From: Clostridiales bacterium
GTDB taxonomy: Bacteria > Bacillota > Clostridia > Christensenellales > Aristaeellaceae
Assembly: GCA_022776785.1 (NCBI GenBank)
Contig: JALFHA010000102.1
Coordinates: 1 to 14,374 of the forward strand
Reading direction: 5' to 3'
DNA length: 14,374 nt
A model generated the notes under the pieces. The model was given only the letters and a program-made list of their open reading frames with translations, ran no database searches and was not told the origin of the DNA. Each line of letters starts with the position of its first letter. Position 1 is the stretch's first letter. Position numbers and translations under genes: made by a program. This document shows positions 1 through 7,120 of the stretch, in pieces.

Positions 1-965
1 GTGATGTGGTGGTAGGCCCTGTACATCGCCGGACGCATCAGGTTGCAGGCGCAGGCATCCACGCCGATATACTCCTTGTAGGTGTGTTTTTCGTGCGTGG
101 CCTGCGTCACGAGCGCGCCGTTCGGGCCAAGCATGAAGCGCCCCAGCTCCGTGAAGATGCGCACGTCACCCATGCCTGCGGGCACGAGCACCTCCTCATA
201 CGCCTGGCGCACACCCTCGCCGATGGCGGCGATGTCATTCTCCGTATCCTCCGGTCGGTAGGCGATGCCCACGCCGCCGGAGAGGTTGATGAAGCCGATG
301 TGCGCGCCGGTCTCGCGGTGCAGCTCCACGGCGGTCTTGAACAGGATGCGCGCCAGCGTGGGATAATAGGCGTTCGTCAGCGTGTTGGAGGCGAGGAAGG
401 CGTGCAGGCCGAATTCCCTCGCGCCCCGCTGCATCAGCTCGCGGTAGGCCTGCGTGAGCTGCGCGCGCGTCATGCCGTACTTGGCCTCGCGCGGCATATC
501 CATGATTTCGTTGCCGATGGCGAAGTCCCCGCCCGGATTGTAGCGGCAGCAGACGGTATGCGGCACGCCGCACGCCTGCTCCATCGTCTCGATGAGCGTG
601 TAGTCGTCGAGATTGATGATGGCGCCCTGCGAATTCGCGCGCGCGAATTCCTCCGTCGGCGTATCGTTGGAGGAAAACATGATCTCCTCGCCCTCAAAGC
701 CGCTGGTCTTGGCCAGCATCAACTCGGTCATCGAGGAGCAGTCCACGCCGCAGCCCTCCTCGCGCAGGATGCGCAGGATGAACGGATTCGGCGTCGCCTT
801 GACCGCGAAATACTCCTTGAAGCCGGGGTTCCACGCAAACGCCCGGTTCAGCGCGCGGGCCGTGCGGCGGATGCCCGCCTCGTCATAGATATGAAACGGC
901 GTGGGATATGCCCCGGCAATCTCCCGCGCCTTGTCAAGCGTCAGAAACGGCTTTTTTTCACTCAT
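1..965 (-). CDS. lysA: Diaminopimelate decarboxylase (LysA), 3' end cut by window edge
   Basis: PLP enzyme that decarboxylates meso-diaminopimelate to L-lysine, the last step of lysine synthesis, in the cytoplasm. The first 321 codons are visible (start ATG 965-963); the C-terminus lies outside the window. The N-terminal alanine-racemase-like barrel shows YFAVKATPNP, with K56 as the expected Schiff-base lysine. It continues with CGVDCSS (about 72-78), FSSNDT, a CCRYNPGG loop, HAFLASNT, the SGGVG glycine loop and GEG, then TELGR and NLMRPAMY near the edge. This wording matches the divergent clostridial DapDC-like branch rather than the classic type: the usual EPGR reads ELGR. A G-run Shine-Dalgarno (974-979) sits 8 nt before ATG. 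The gene has its own promoter at 1139-1167 and is separated from tadA by a terminator. A related PLP decarboxylase of another substrate is the main alternative; the assignment is otherwise firm. Confidence 0.87.
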   Translation of the reverse strand, partial: MSEKKPFLTLDKAREIAGAYPTPFHIYDEAGIRRTARALNRAFAWNPGFKEYFAVKATPNPFILRILREEGCGVDCSSMTELMLAKTSGFEGEEIMFSSNDTPTEEFARANSQGAIINLDDYTLIETMEQACGVPHTVCCRYNPGGDFAIGNEIMDMPREAKYGMTRAQLTQAYRELMQRGAREFGLHAFLASNTLTNAYYPTLARILFKTAVELHRETGAHIGFINLSGGVGIAYRPEDTENDIAAIGEGVRQAYEEVLVPAGMGDVRIFTELGRFMLGPNGALVTQATHEKHTYKEYIGVDACACNLMRPAMYRAYHHI

Positions 966-1132
966 CGGTCTGTCCCCCCGCCTGCCCGGATGCAGGCCTT
1001 TTGGTTATGCAAATCCTTCTGCAAAGCACCGGTCTCGAGCGCAAAGCAGCAAGATTTACATGGTTTTGTCAGTGATGCAGCCGGCATCATGCCGGTTTCT
1101 TGCTCGCGCCGAGCGTGGGGCGCAGGCATTGT
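966..1132 (-). promoter_or_regulatory. lysA 5' leader with two hairpins; no known riboswitch recognised
   Basis: The roughly 167-nt leader between the predicted start site and lysA holds a 6-bp hairpin with arms CCGGCA/TGCCGG (1081-1095). A second hairpin with arms GCCTGC/GCAGGC (980-997) directly abuts the G-run Shine-Dalgarno at 974-979. The arm sequence GCCTGC also occurs at the very 5' end of the leader (1127-1122), so two alternative pairings with GCAGGC are possible. I see no lysine riboswitch (L-box) core and no T-rich terminator. A 55-codon reading frame starts 3 nt from the predicted RNA 5' end and stops inside the lysA start codon (ATGA). Confidence 0.45.
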
Positions 1133-1138
1133 GCCTAC

Positions 1139-1167
1139 ACTATACATGTGCTTTGTATCTCTGTCAA
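1139..1167 (-). promoter_or_regulatory. Near-consensus sigma-A promoter for lysA
   Basis: On the minus strand a perfect -35 TTGACA (1167-1162) is followed after exactly 17 nt by TATAGT (1144-1139), one mismatch from TATAAT. The expected start of transcription is A1132, about 167 nt before the lysA ATG. It lies just after the tadA terminator, so lysA should be an independent transcription unit. This is read directly from the sequence; activity is inferred. Confidence 0.88.
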
Positions 1168-1211
1168 GAAGAAACTCTCGGAAAAGTGGTCAGCAGCTGG
1201 CCTCAAAACGC

Positions 1212-1244
1212 AAAAACAGGAGCCACGCAGATACGCAGCCCCTG
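1212..1244 (-). terminator. Strong intrinsic terminator after tadA
   Basis: Read on the minus strand, 1244-1217 folds into a 12-bp stem (eight Watson-Crick and four G-T pairs) with an ATCT loop. It is followed at once by TTTTT (1216-1212) and a second T-run. It lies 13 nt after the tadA stop codon and 45 nt before the lysA -35 box. It should end the long operon that comes from the glycan genes. Confidence 0.87.
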
Positions 1245-1256
1245 AGTCTTGCAGGA

Positions 1257-1703
1257 TTATCCTCTTTTTTCTGCGAAAAACCGCTCGAGCAGCGCGCGGC
1301 ATTCTCCCTCCAGCAGCCCGCCCGAGCAGGGGATCACCGCGCCGAAGGCCGCATCCTCTGTCAGCGCGTAGAGGCTGCCGCAGCAGCCCGCCCTTTCGTC
1401 GTAAGCGCCAAAGACGACCTCGCCCAGCCGCGCCATGGCAATCGCCCCGGCGCACATCGGGCAGGGCTCCAGCGTCACATAGAGCGTACAGTCAGAAAGC
1501 CGCCGCCTGCCAAGCGCCGCTGCCGCACGGCGGATGGCCAGCACCTCTGCGTGCGCCGTCGGATCGCCGCCCGTCTCGCGCTCGTTGTGTGTGCGCGCGA
1601 CGATCTCCCCGCCGCACACGACGACCGCACCGACGGGCACCTCGCCCAGCGCGAGCGCCCGCTCCGCCTCCTCGAGTGCGGCGCGCATGAACGCCTCGCG
1701 CAT
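1257..1703 (-). CDS. tadA: tRNA-specific adenosine deaminase TadA
   Basis: Zinc-dependent deaminase that converts A34 to inosine in the anticodon of tRNA-Arg(ACG), needed for decoding CGN codons. It has 148 residues, a normal length. The cytidine-deaminase zinc motifs are intact: HAE at 51-53 (H51 as zinc ligand, E53 as proton shuttle) and PCPMC at 80-84 (C81 and C84 as zinc ligands). The GAYDERAGCCGS segment (99-110) is typical of TadA rather than guanine deaminase or ComE-type dCMP deaminase. The ATG shares its A with the degV TGA stop (TGATG), and no good Shine-Dalgarno precedes it, so translation is probably coupled to degV. It is the last gene before the terminator. Confidence 0.95.
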   Translation of the reverse strand: MREAFMRAALEEAERALALGEVPVGAVVVCGGEIVARTHNERETGGDPTAHAEVLAIRRAAAALGRRRLSDCTLYVTLEPCPMCAGAIAMARLGEVVFGAYDERAGCCGSLYALTEDAAFGAVIPCSGGLLEGECRALLERFFAEKRG

Positions 1704-2575
1704 CAGCCGCGATCACGCCCGCGGAAGAACAGCGCCACCGTACCTGGGCCCGCATGGCTGCCGATGACCGGGCCGATCACGCTGAGCACGATCTTCTCCG
1801 GATCGCAGCCGTACATACGCACCAGCTCGTCCTTGACAAACTGCGCGTCCTGCTCGCAGTCGCCATGGCTGATGAAGATGGTTTGCTCCGGCGCCGCGCC
1901 CAGCTCGCCGAACTTCTCCGCCAGTGCCCGCAGCGCCTGACGGCGGCCGCGCACCTTCGCGCGTGCGATGAGCTGGCCCTTGTCGTTAACGTGCAGCACG
2001 GGCTTGATGCTGAGCATCGAGCCGAAGAATGCCGCCGACGGCGAGCAGCGCCCGCCGCGCTTGAGGAAGTGCAGGTCGTCCACAGTGAACCAGTGCGCAT
2101 AGGTCTGAAGCCGCTCGCGCAGCCACGCGGCGTTTTCCGCCAGCCCCATGCCCGCGTCGCGGTTGTCCAGGGCATCGACGACCATCAGGCCCTCGCCCGC
2201 GCTCGCGCCCAGCGAATCGACCACCTCGATGACTGCCTCCGGGTTTTCCTCGAGCACCATGTCGCGCGCCAGGCACGCGGAATTGTATGTGCCCGAGAGC
2301 GCCGAGGAGAACTGGATGCACAGCACCTGCTCGCCCGCGGCCGTAAGGCGCTTGAACTCGTCATAGAACTCCGTCGGAGCAATCTGCGAGGTCGTGCAGC
2401 TCTCGCCCGCGCGCAGGCGGTCGTAGTAGGCACGCACGGTCTGCCCGTCCGAGAAGGGCTTTGTGCTCGCCTCGCCGGACATCGTGTAGGTGAGCTGCAT
2501 CACCACCAGCTTCTCATATTTCCCCACCAGCGCAGGATTGAGATCCGAACAGGAATCGGTCAGAATCGTATACAT
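1703..2575 (-). CDS. DegV family fatty-acid-binding protein (FakB-like)
   Basis: Cytoplasmic protein expected to bind a fatty acid and present it to the fatty-acid kinase FakA, whose gene is not in this window. It has 290 residues, the usual length. Family signatures in order: DSCSDL (7-12), TSQ (62-64), the acyl-headgroup loop SSALSGTY (90-97), DLHFLKRGGR (167-176) and IGPVIGSHAGPG (267-278). The start at 2575 is preferred because AAAGGA lies 6 nt upstream and the protein then begins MYTILTDS as expected. The frame stays open for a further 54 codons upstream, but these overlap the end of the parB-like gene and look non-coding. Its lipid specificity cannot be told from the sequence. Confidence 0.93.
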   Translation of the reverse strand: MYTILTDSCSDLNPALVGKYEKLVVMQLTYTMSGEASTKPFSDGQTVRAYYDRLRAGESCTTSQIAPTEFYDEFKRLTAAGEQVLCIQFSSALSGTYNSACLARDMVLEENPEAVIEVVDSLGASAGEGLMVVDALDNRDAGMGLAENAAWLRERLQTYAHWFTVDDLHFLKRGGRCSPSAAFFGSMLSIKPVLHVNDKGQLIARAKVRGRRQALRALAEKFGELGAAPEQTIFISHGDCEQDAQFVKDELVRMYGCDPEKIVLSVIGPVIGSHAGPGTVALFFRGRDRG

Positions 2576-2616
2576 GCTTTTTCCTTTCCCCGCCCTCGTG
2601 GCGGGCCCTCTCTTGT

Positions 2617-3486
2617 TCAGGGCTGAGCCGCGCGCATGGCACGCCGCTTTCCCATTCTTGGAATATTCTCGCTCGCAGCAGGCTTTTCCTGCTCTTGGGG
2701 CGAATTTTCGCTGCTCCTGAGCAAAATCTGCACACACATGCCCCGCTCCTGTGTGTGCAGCGTCACCCGGCAGTCAACGCCCTGCCGCGCAAGCCGCGTC
2801 GCCAGCCGCTGCGCCTCGCCAAGCGCCTCGCGCACAGCCCGCCGCCGCACCGGCGCATCCGCCTGCCCGCTGCCGCCGAAGACGAGCCGCCGGGCCTGTC
2901 CGCCCGTGAGAGCGCGCGCGGCGATGACGGAGGCCGCCTCCAGCCGGAGCTCGCCGTCCGCCACAGCGAGTAGCGGCTCCGCCTGCTCGAGCGTCAGGCC
3001 GCTACGCCTAATCAGCGCCAGCACCTCCCCACCCAGCGAGAGCAGACGCAGCCTTCGCTCCAGCAGCCGCCATGGCAGCGCAAAGCGCTCTCTCAGACGT
3101 CCTTCTCCCACGCGCGCGGTGGCCTGCGCCTCGTCGATGACGCAGGGCGCCCTACGGGTCAGATGCTCCTCCAGGAAGCAGGCCGCCGCCTCCGCATCAT
3201 CGCCCTCGACGAGCCGCGCGTCAATCTCCTTCATGCCCAGCATCCGGCAGGCCGCCAGCCTGCGCGCACCGCACACCAGCGCATAGCGCCCCGCCTGCGC
3301 GTTTGCGCGCACGACGATGGGCTGCAAAAGCCCGTGGCGCGCGATGGAAGCGGCCAGCGCCGCCAGCTCGCCCTGTGCCTGCCTGTCGCCGCGGCCCGGA
3401 ATCAGGCCGCCATACACATCCGCTGTGCTCACCCGGAGGAACGTGCCGCCCTCCGCCTTCGCCTGCGCTGCGCGTCTTCTGGTCAC
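2617..3486 (-). CDS. Divergent ParB/Spo0J/Noc-like DNA-binding protein
   Basis: A 289-residue protein that aligns by eye with the ParB N-terminal CTP-binding fold and central helix-turn-helix region. Visible in order: LAASIARHGLLQPIVV (canonical ParB layout), then CGARRLAACRMLG at the place of box II, then EEHLTRR at the place of ENxxR, then a degenerate HTH-like stretch up to about residue 185. The C-terminus is basic and ends in a Gln/Glu-rich linker and an Arg-rich tail. Box II normally reads GERRxRA and here has GARRLAA; the usual NPxQPR stretch is not recognisable. No parA is adjacent and I noticed no parS-like site. It sits 40 nt before degV and 63 nt after comEC. It could act in chromosome organisation, nucleoid occlusion or transcription, or be a specialised paralogue; I cannot choose. 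The GTG start is argued in the Shine-Dalgarno entry. Confidence 0.78.
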   Translation of the reverse strand: MTRRRAAQAKAEGGTFLRVSTADVYGGLIPGRGDRQAQGELAALAASIARHGLLQPIVVRANAQAGRYALVCGARRLAACRMLGMKEIDARLVEGDDAEAAACFLEEHLTRRAPCVIDEAQATARVGEGRLRERFALPWRLLERRLRLLSLGGEVLALIRRSGLTLEQAEPLLAVADGELRLEAASVIAARALTGGQARRLVFGGSGQADAPVRRRAVREALGEAQRLATRLARQGVDCRVTLHTQERGMCVQILLRSSENSPQEQEKPAASENIPRMGKRRAMRAAQP

Positions 3487-3492
3487 GTCGCT

Positions 3493-3500
3493 CACTTCCT
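3493..3500 (-). promoter_or_regulatory. Shine-Dalgarno that decides the parB-like start
   Basis: The minus strand reads AGGAAGTG here, seven of eight matches to AGGAGGTG. The first in-frame GTG (3495-3493) is part of this site and so cannot be its start. The next GTG (3486-3484) lies 8 nt after AGGAAG, an ideal distance. A TGA stop in the same frame just upstream rules out a longer product. Confidence 0.7.
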
Positions 3501-3549
3501 GTCACGGAAGCATATTCCCAGCGGGCCGGTTTCATGCGTCCCCGCGCGC

Positions 3550-5838
3550 TCAGAGAAACGTCTGCACAAGCCGTTTTCCGACCCGCAGCCAGAGCGTGAT
3601 GCAGCCCGACGTGTCCGTGCGCAGCACCCGCGCGCCGACCTGCGCGAGGTCGCTGAGTACCCGCTGCGTTGGGTGGCCGTAGCGGTTGCCCGCGCCCACG
3701 CTGATGAGCGCCAGCTCCGGCGTGACCCGCTCGAGGAACGCAAGGCTCGTCGCGTTTTTGCTGCCGTGGTGCGCCACCTTGAGCACGTCGCAGTCGGGCA
3801 TGTCCTCCCGCTCGCATTCGGATGGGAGATCGCCCGTCAGCAGCAGGCGCGTGCCCGCCGCCTCGACCATGAGCACCAGCGAGCGCTCGTTGTCGCCCGC
3901 AAGCGTCTCATCCGGCGAAAGCACCTCAAGCGCAAAGCCCGCCGCCCCGATCACGTCCCCGCGGGAAACGCTGCGCACGGGCACGCCCATCCGCTGCGCC
4001 AGCGCAAGCCCCTCTCGCACCTGCGCAGAGACGTCCGTAAGCAGCGTTTCCGCTGGCAGGATGATTTCGCCGATGCGCACCTCCGAGCGCAGCAGCACAG
4101 AAAGCGCCCCGGCGTGATCCGCGTCCGCATGGGTGAGCACCACTGCATCAGCATTCAGCCCCTCGCTGCGCAGGTATCGAAGCGCGTCATAGCTGTCGTC
4201 CGGTCCCACGTCGATGAGCACGCATGAGCGCCCGCTACGCAGCACGGCGCTGTCGCCCTGCCCCACGTCGAGCTGCACATAGCGCACGATTGGGCAAAAG
4301 CGAAAAGCATAGCTCGCGGCGATGAGCGCGGCGCACAGCAGCGCAGCCCGCCTCCTGCCCCGTCCCATGCGGATTCTGTCGCTCAGGAGCATCATCAGCA
4401 GCGCACACAGCAGCACCGTCGCCGCGTATGGCGCGGGCAGGCGCGGCGCCGCGCCCTCCACAGAGGCCGCCGCTACGCTCAGGCGCTCAAATAGCCGCAC
4501 GGGCAGCGCCACGGCCGCACCAAGCGTCTGCCCCGCCGGCAGATGAATGCAGCCCGCCAGCAGCGCAGCCCATCCGCCGAGCATCACAGCCGGGATACAC
4601 GCGCCGCAGAGCAGGTTCATCGGCAGGGCGAGCAGCGGCGCATAGCCGTACAGCCGCAGCGTCATGGGCACGGCGGCCAACTGCGCGCTCACGCTCACGC
4701 CGACGGTCCGCGCCAGTGCGCCGGGCGTCCTGCTCCGTCCGCGCACGCGGGCCAGCTCTCCCGCGATCGCGCCCGAGACAAGTTGCACGCCCAGCACCAC
4801 GAGGAAGGAGAACTGGAACGCCGCATTCATCGCCTGCGCGGGATTGACAGCCGTGATCACCGTCGCCGCGAAGGCCAGCGCCGTCAGCGGATCATACCGC
4901 CTGCCGCGGCAGGGCGCCCACGCGCGCAAAAGCGCCATCAGCAGCGCGCGAACCGTGCCCGGCGCGCCGCCTGTCAGGGCCGTATAAAAGCCGAGGATGA
5001 CCGCCAGCGCGGCAAAGCGTCCCTGCCGCCGCACGCGCAGGGCGCGCAGCAGACGCTCGATCGCCACGGCGATCAGGCTCAGGTGCAGGCCCGACACAGC
5101 CAGCACATGCGCCGTACCCGTCAGCCGCATGGCCGAGACGACCTCGCTTACCATCTCCTGCCGCTGCCCGAGCAGCAGCGCGCGCATCGTCGGCGCGGCG
5201 TCGCCAAAAACCGCGTCGATTCGCTCAAGCAGCGCCTCCCGAAGCAGACGCAGCAATTCGCGCGGTGAAAAGCGCGCCTCGCCCTGCGCCGTCCAGCCCG
5301 GCAGCACATAGCCCGAAAGCTCGTAGCCCGCGCACAGCGCGCGGATGCGCTCGTCCACGCCTCCGGGATTGCGCGTCTCCCTCTGGGCAAAGAGCCGCCC
5401 CTTGCCGCTCACGCGCTGGCCGACGGACACCGTGCGTTCCTCTCCCTCGCCCAGCATCAGCGTCACCAGAACAGGCCGCGAGGGCGCTTGCCCGCCCTCC
5501 ACGCGCACGTCCGTGAGCAGCACGCGCCTGTCGGAGAGCTTCGCCGCCACCGTGCCGGAAAGCTCCGCGCCCGGCGAGGTCGCCGCGTCGTGTCGGCCGA
5601 TCCGGATACCCGTCCATGTGCTGCCCAAAAGCATCGCCGTCAGCAGGACGACAAAAAGCGCGCTCCTGCGCCGCCTGCGGCAAAGAACCGCCGCAAGCGC
5701 CAGAAGCGCGCACAAAACAAGGGCCATGAGCACCGGGCAGGCAAAGCGCGTCCCCAGCGCCACGCCCGCCAGCCAGAAGATCGCCGCGAGGGCCAGCCGG
5801 CGGCGCACAGGAAAGAGACACACCCTCCATCGCTCCAC
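3550..5838 (-). CDS. comEC: ComEC/Rec2 competence DNA-uptake channel with metallo-beta-lactamase domain
   Basis: Inner-membrane channel that passes single-stranded DNA into the cytoplasm during natural transformation. It has 762 residues, normal for the full three-domain form. An N-terminal pair of hydrophobic segments (about 13-55 and 60-75) is followed by the DUF4131/OB-like region (about 90-180). The Competence domain has the signature HVLAVSGLHLSLI (244-256) and many membrane segments to about 510. The C-terminal metallo-beta-lactamase domain has DVGQGDS (524-530), THADADH (569-575), TGD (668-670), HHGS (690-693) and GHPT (721-724), so its metal site looks intact. The start is GTG at 5838, 6 nt after AGGAGGGG (5852-5845). 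It begins 18 nt after the FrhB-like gene, so it is probably in the same operon. No comEA or comFA is in the window, so competence itself is not shown. Confidence 0.94.
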   Translation of the reverse strand: MERWRVCLFPVRRRLALAAIFWLAGVALGTRFACPVLMALVLCALLALAAVLCRRRRRSALFVVLLTAMLLGSTWTGIRIGRHDAATSPGAELSGTVAAKLSDRRVLLTDVRVEGGQAPSRPVLVTLMLGEGEERTVSVGQRVSGKGRLFAQRETRNPGGVDERIRALCAGYELSGYVLPGWTAQGEARFSPRELLRLLREALLERIDAVFGDAAPTMRALLLGQRQEMVSEVVSAMRLTGTAHVLAVSGLHLSLIAVAIERLLRALRVRRQGRFAALAVILGFYTALTGGAPGTVRALLMALLRAWAPCRGRRYDPLTALAFAATVITAVNPAQAMNAAFQFSFLVVLGVQLVSGAIAGELARVRGRSRTPGALARTVGVSVSAQLAAVPMTLRLYGYAPLLALPMNLLCGACIPAVMLGGWAALLAGCIHLPAGQTLGAAVALPVRLFERLSVAAASVEGAAPRLPAPYAATVLLCALLMMLLSDRIRMGRGRRRAALLCAALIAASYAFRFCPIVRYVQLDVGQGDSAVLRSGRSCVLIDVGPDDSYDALRYLRSEGLNADAVVLTHADADHAGALSVLLRSEVRIGEIILPAETLLTDVSAQVREGLALAQRMGVPVRSVSRGDVIGAAGFALEVLSPDETLAGDNERSLVLMVEAAGTRLLLTGDLPSECEREDMPDCDVLKVAHHGSKNATSLAFLERVTPELALISVGAGNRYGHPTQRVLSDLAQVGARVLRTDTSGCITLWLRVGKRLVQTFL

Positions 5839-5856
5839 GCCGCACCCCTCCTGTGC

Positions 5857-7044
5857 TTACCTGCCCAGCAGCGCGCGCACGCGCCGCGCCAGCCCCTTGG
5901 GCAGATGCGCGATGCGGCGGGCCGCCTTTTGAAGCATGCCCGGCCCGCTCAGCAGCTTCATGACCTCCCCGCTCCTGAAGCCGTGCTTGCGGTAGAGCCG
6001 GAAGAAGGCCTCGCGCTTCTCATGCGCGCGCGCAGGCTGCTCAAGGCTTGGATTGAAGCGCAGCAGCGCATCCGTCTTCACCGGGAAGGTCACAAGCTCC
6101 GCCGAAGCGGCCTCCAGCGCGCGGCGGCCCGCCTGCGTGTTCGCCTGAACGAGCGAGAGCCCCGTGTCGTCATCCCTTTCGGGACAGACCTGCTGCGCGC
6201 CCCAGAGGTCGGAAATCGTCAGGTCAGCAGCGTGATGCGCGCCGCGCAGGCCGCGGCATTCCACGCACGACGGCCGCAGATAGAGGTTCTGCAAAAAGCC
6301 GTAGAGATACGGCTCGTCCGTCTGCGTGCCGACATGCTCCGTCCCATCCTCAAAGGTGGCGACGGCAGAGAAGTTCTTCCAGCCGCAGCGCTTGTCGCGG
6401 AAGGCGTAGCGCGCGACGCGCTTGCCGGTGCTCTCCTCCAATTCGTGCAGATAGCTGGCGAATACGCCCGGCGACGGCACGCCGTGGCAGGTGAAATCAA
6501 CCGTCAGCAGCTTCTCGCGGTGTTTGGGCGGCACGCGCGCGAGCAGGCCATCTACCTGACAGGGCGTACCGGAAAAGAGCACGGGGATGCCGCGCTCGAG
6601 TAGCTGCGCCGCATGGCCGATGGCCTCCGCGCTGTCGCTCTGCACATATTTGGAGCCAAGCATCCCCGAAAGCTCGCTCTCCTCCATCGCACCGATGTGC
6701 TCCACACGCAGCCCCTCGCCAAAGACCGCGCCGAAGACCACGCCGCCCTGCCGCAGCGTCCCCCGCGCCAGCGCCGTGAACACGCCGCCCGAGGACGAGC
6801 GCGCGCGCACCTGCGCATCCCTGTGCTGCGCGCCCAGCGTCAGCGGCTTGTGCGCAGGCTTCTCCTTGCCCGCCGGGCAGCGCTTCTCGCACAGGTCGCA
6901 CGAGATGCACAGCGCCGCATCCACCGCCGGGTAGAGAAAGCCCTCCTCGTCCGGCCGCATGGCAATCGCGCCCTTCGGGCAGATGGACGCACACGCGCCG
7001 CAGCCCGTGCATTCCGCCTTGCCCGCCCTTACCGTCTCTCTCAT
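5857..7044 (-). CDS. FrhB-like [4Fe-4S] oxidoreductase of glycan clusters (F420 hydrogenase beta-subunit family)
   Basis: A 395-residue protein of the coenzyme F420 hydrogenase/dehydrogenase beta-subunit family. The N-terminus carries two complete [4Fe-4S] motifs, C12-C15-C18-C22 (CTGCGACASICP) and C46-C49-C52-C56 (CISCDLCEKRCP). The FrhB body follows: SSSGGVF (83-89), GSKYVQSD (130-137), FSGTPCQ (157-163), TCHGVP (185-190), a CVEC pair (260-263) and TISDLWG (276-282). Such proteins often lie beside polysaccharide pyruvyl transferases in capsule and exopolysaccharide clusters. Their reaction there is not known to me; use of F420 or a flavin is only possible. The ATG has a GGGGGAG site 6 nt upstream, 76 nt after the pyruvyl transferase stop. 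The residues past about 340 are basic and may touch the membrane or glycan enzymes; this is a guess. Confidence 0.88.
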   Translation of the reverse strand: MRETVRAGKAECTGCGACASICPKGAIAMRPDEEGFLYPAVDAALCISCDLCEKRCPAGKEKPAHKPLTLGAQHRDAQVRARSSSGGVFTALARGTLRQGGVVFGAVFGEGLRVEHIGAMEESELSGMLGSKYVQSDSAEAIGHAAQLLERGIPVLFSGTPCQVDGLLARVPPKHREKLLTVDFTCHGVPSPGVFASYLHELEESTGKRVARYAFRDKRCGWKNFSAVATFEDGTEHVGTQTDEPYLYGFLQNLYLRPSCVECRGLRGAHHAADLTISDLWGAQQVCPERDDDTGLSLVQANTQAGRRALEAASAELVTFPVKTDALLRFNPSLEQPARAHEKREAFFRLYRKHGFRSGEVMKLLSGPGMLQKAARRIAHLPKGLARRVRALLGR

Positions 7045-7120
7045 GCCGGTCTCCCCCGTTCCGCTGTATCATTCAGTCCCGATGCCAACCCTTGCGCTGC
7101 GTCCCGCCCCAGCCCGCGCG

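Noticed and set aside
966..1132. Possible lysine riboswitch in front of lysA.
   Set aside because: The leader is about the right length, but I could not find the L-box core helices or conserved junction, and there is no terminator hairpin.
6..1940. A 644-codon open frame on the plus strand.
   Set aside because: It runs antisense across lysA, the lysA promoter, the tadA terminator and tadA, is rich in Arg, Ala and His, and shows no domain. GC-rich minus-strand genes rarely contain the codons that would give antisense stops.
2589..2605. Hairpin CCCGCC/GGCGGG between the parB-like gene and degV as a terminator.
   Set aside because: It has no T-tract on the minus strand and directly abuts the degV Shine-Dalgarno; at most it affects translation.
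3493..3495. GTG 3495 as start of the parB-like gene.
   Set aside because: It is inside the Shine-Dalgarno AGGAAGTG with no spacing; GTG 3486 is correctly placed.
7045..7120. The 76-nt gap between the pyruvyl transferase and the FrhB-like gene as a promoter or terminator region.
   Set aside because: No -10/-35 pair or hairpin with a T-tract could be found; only the FrhB-like Shine-Dalgarno is clear.
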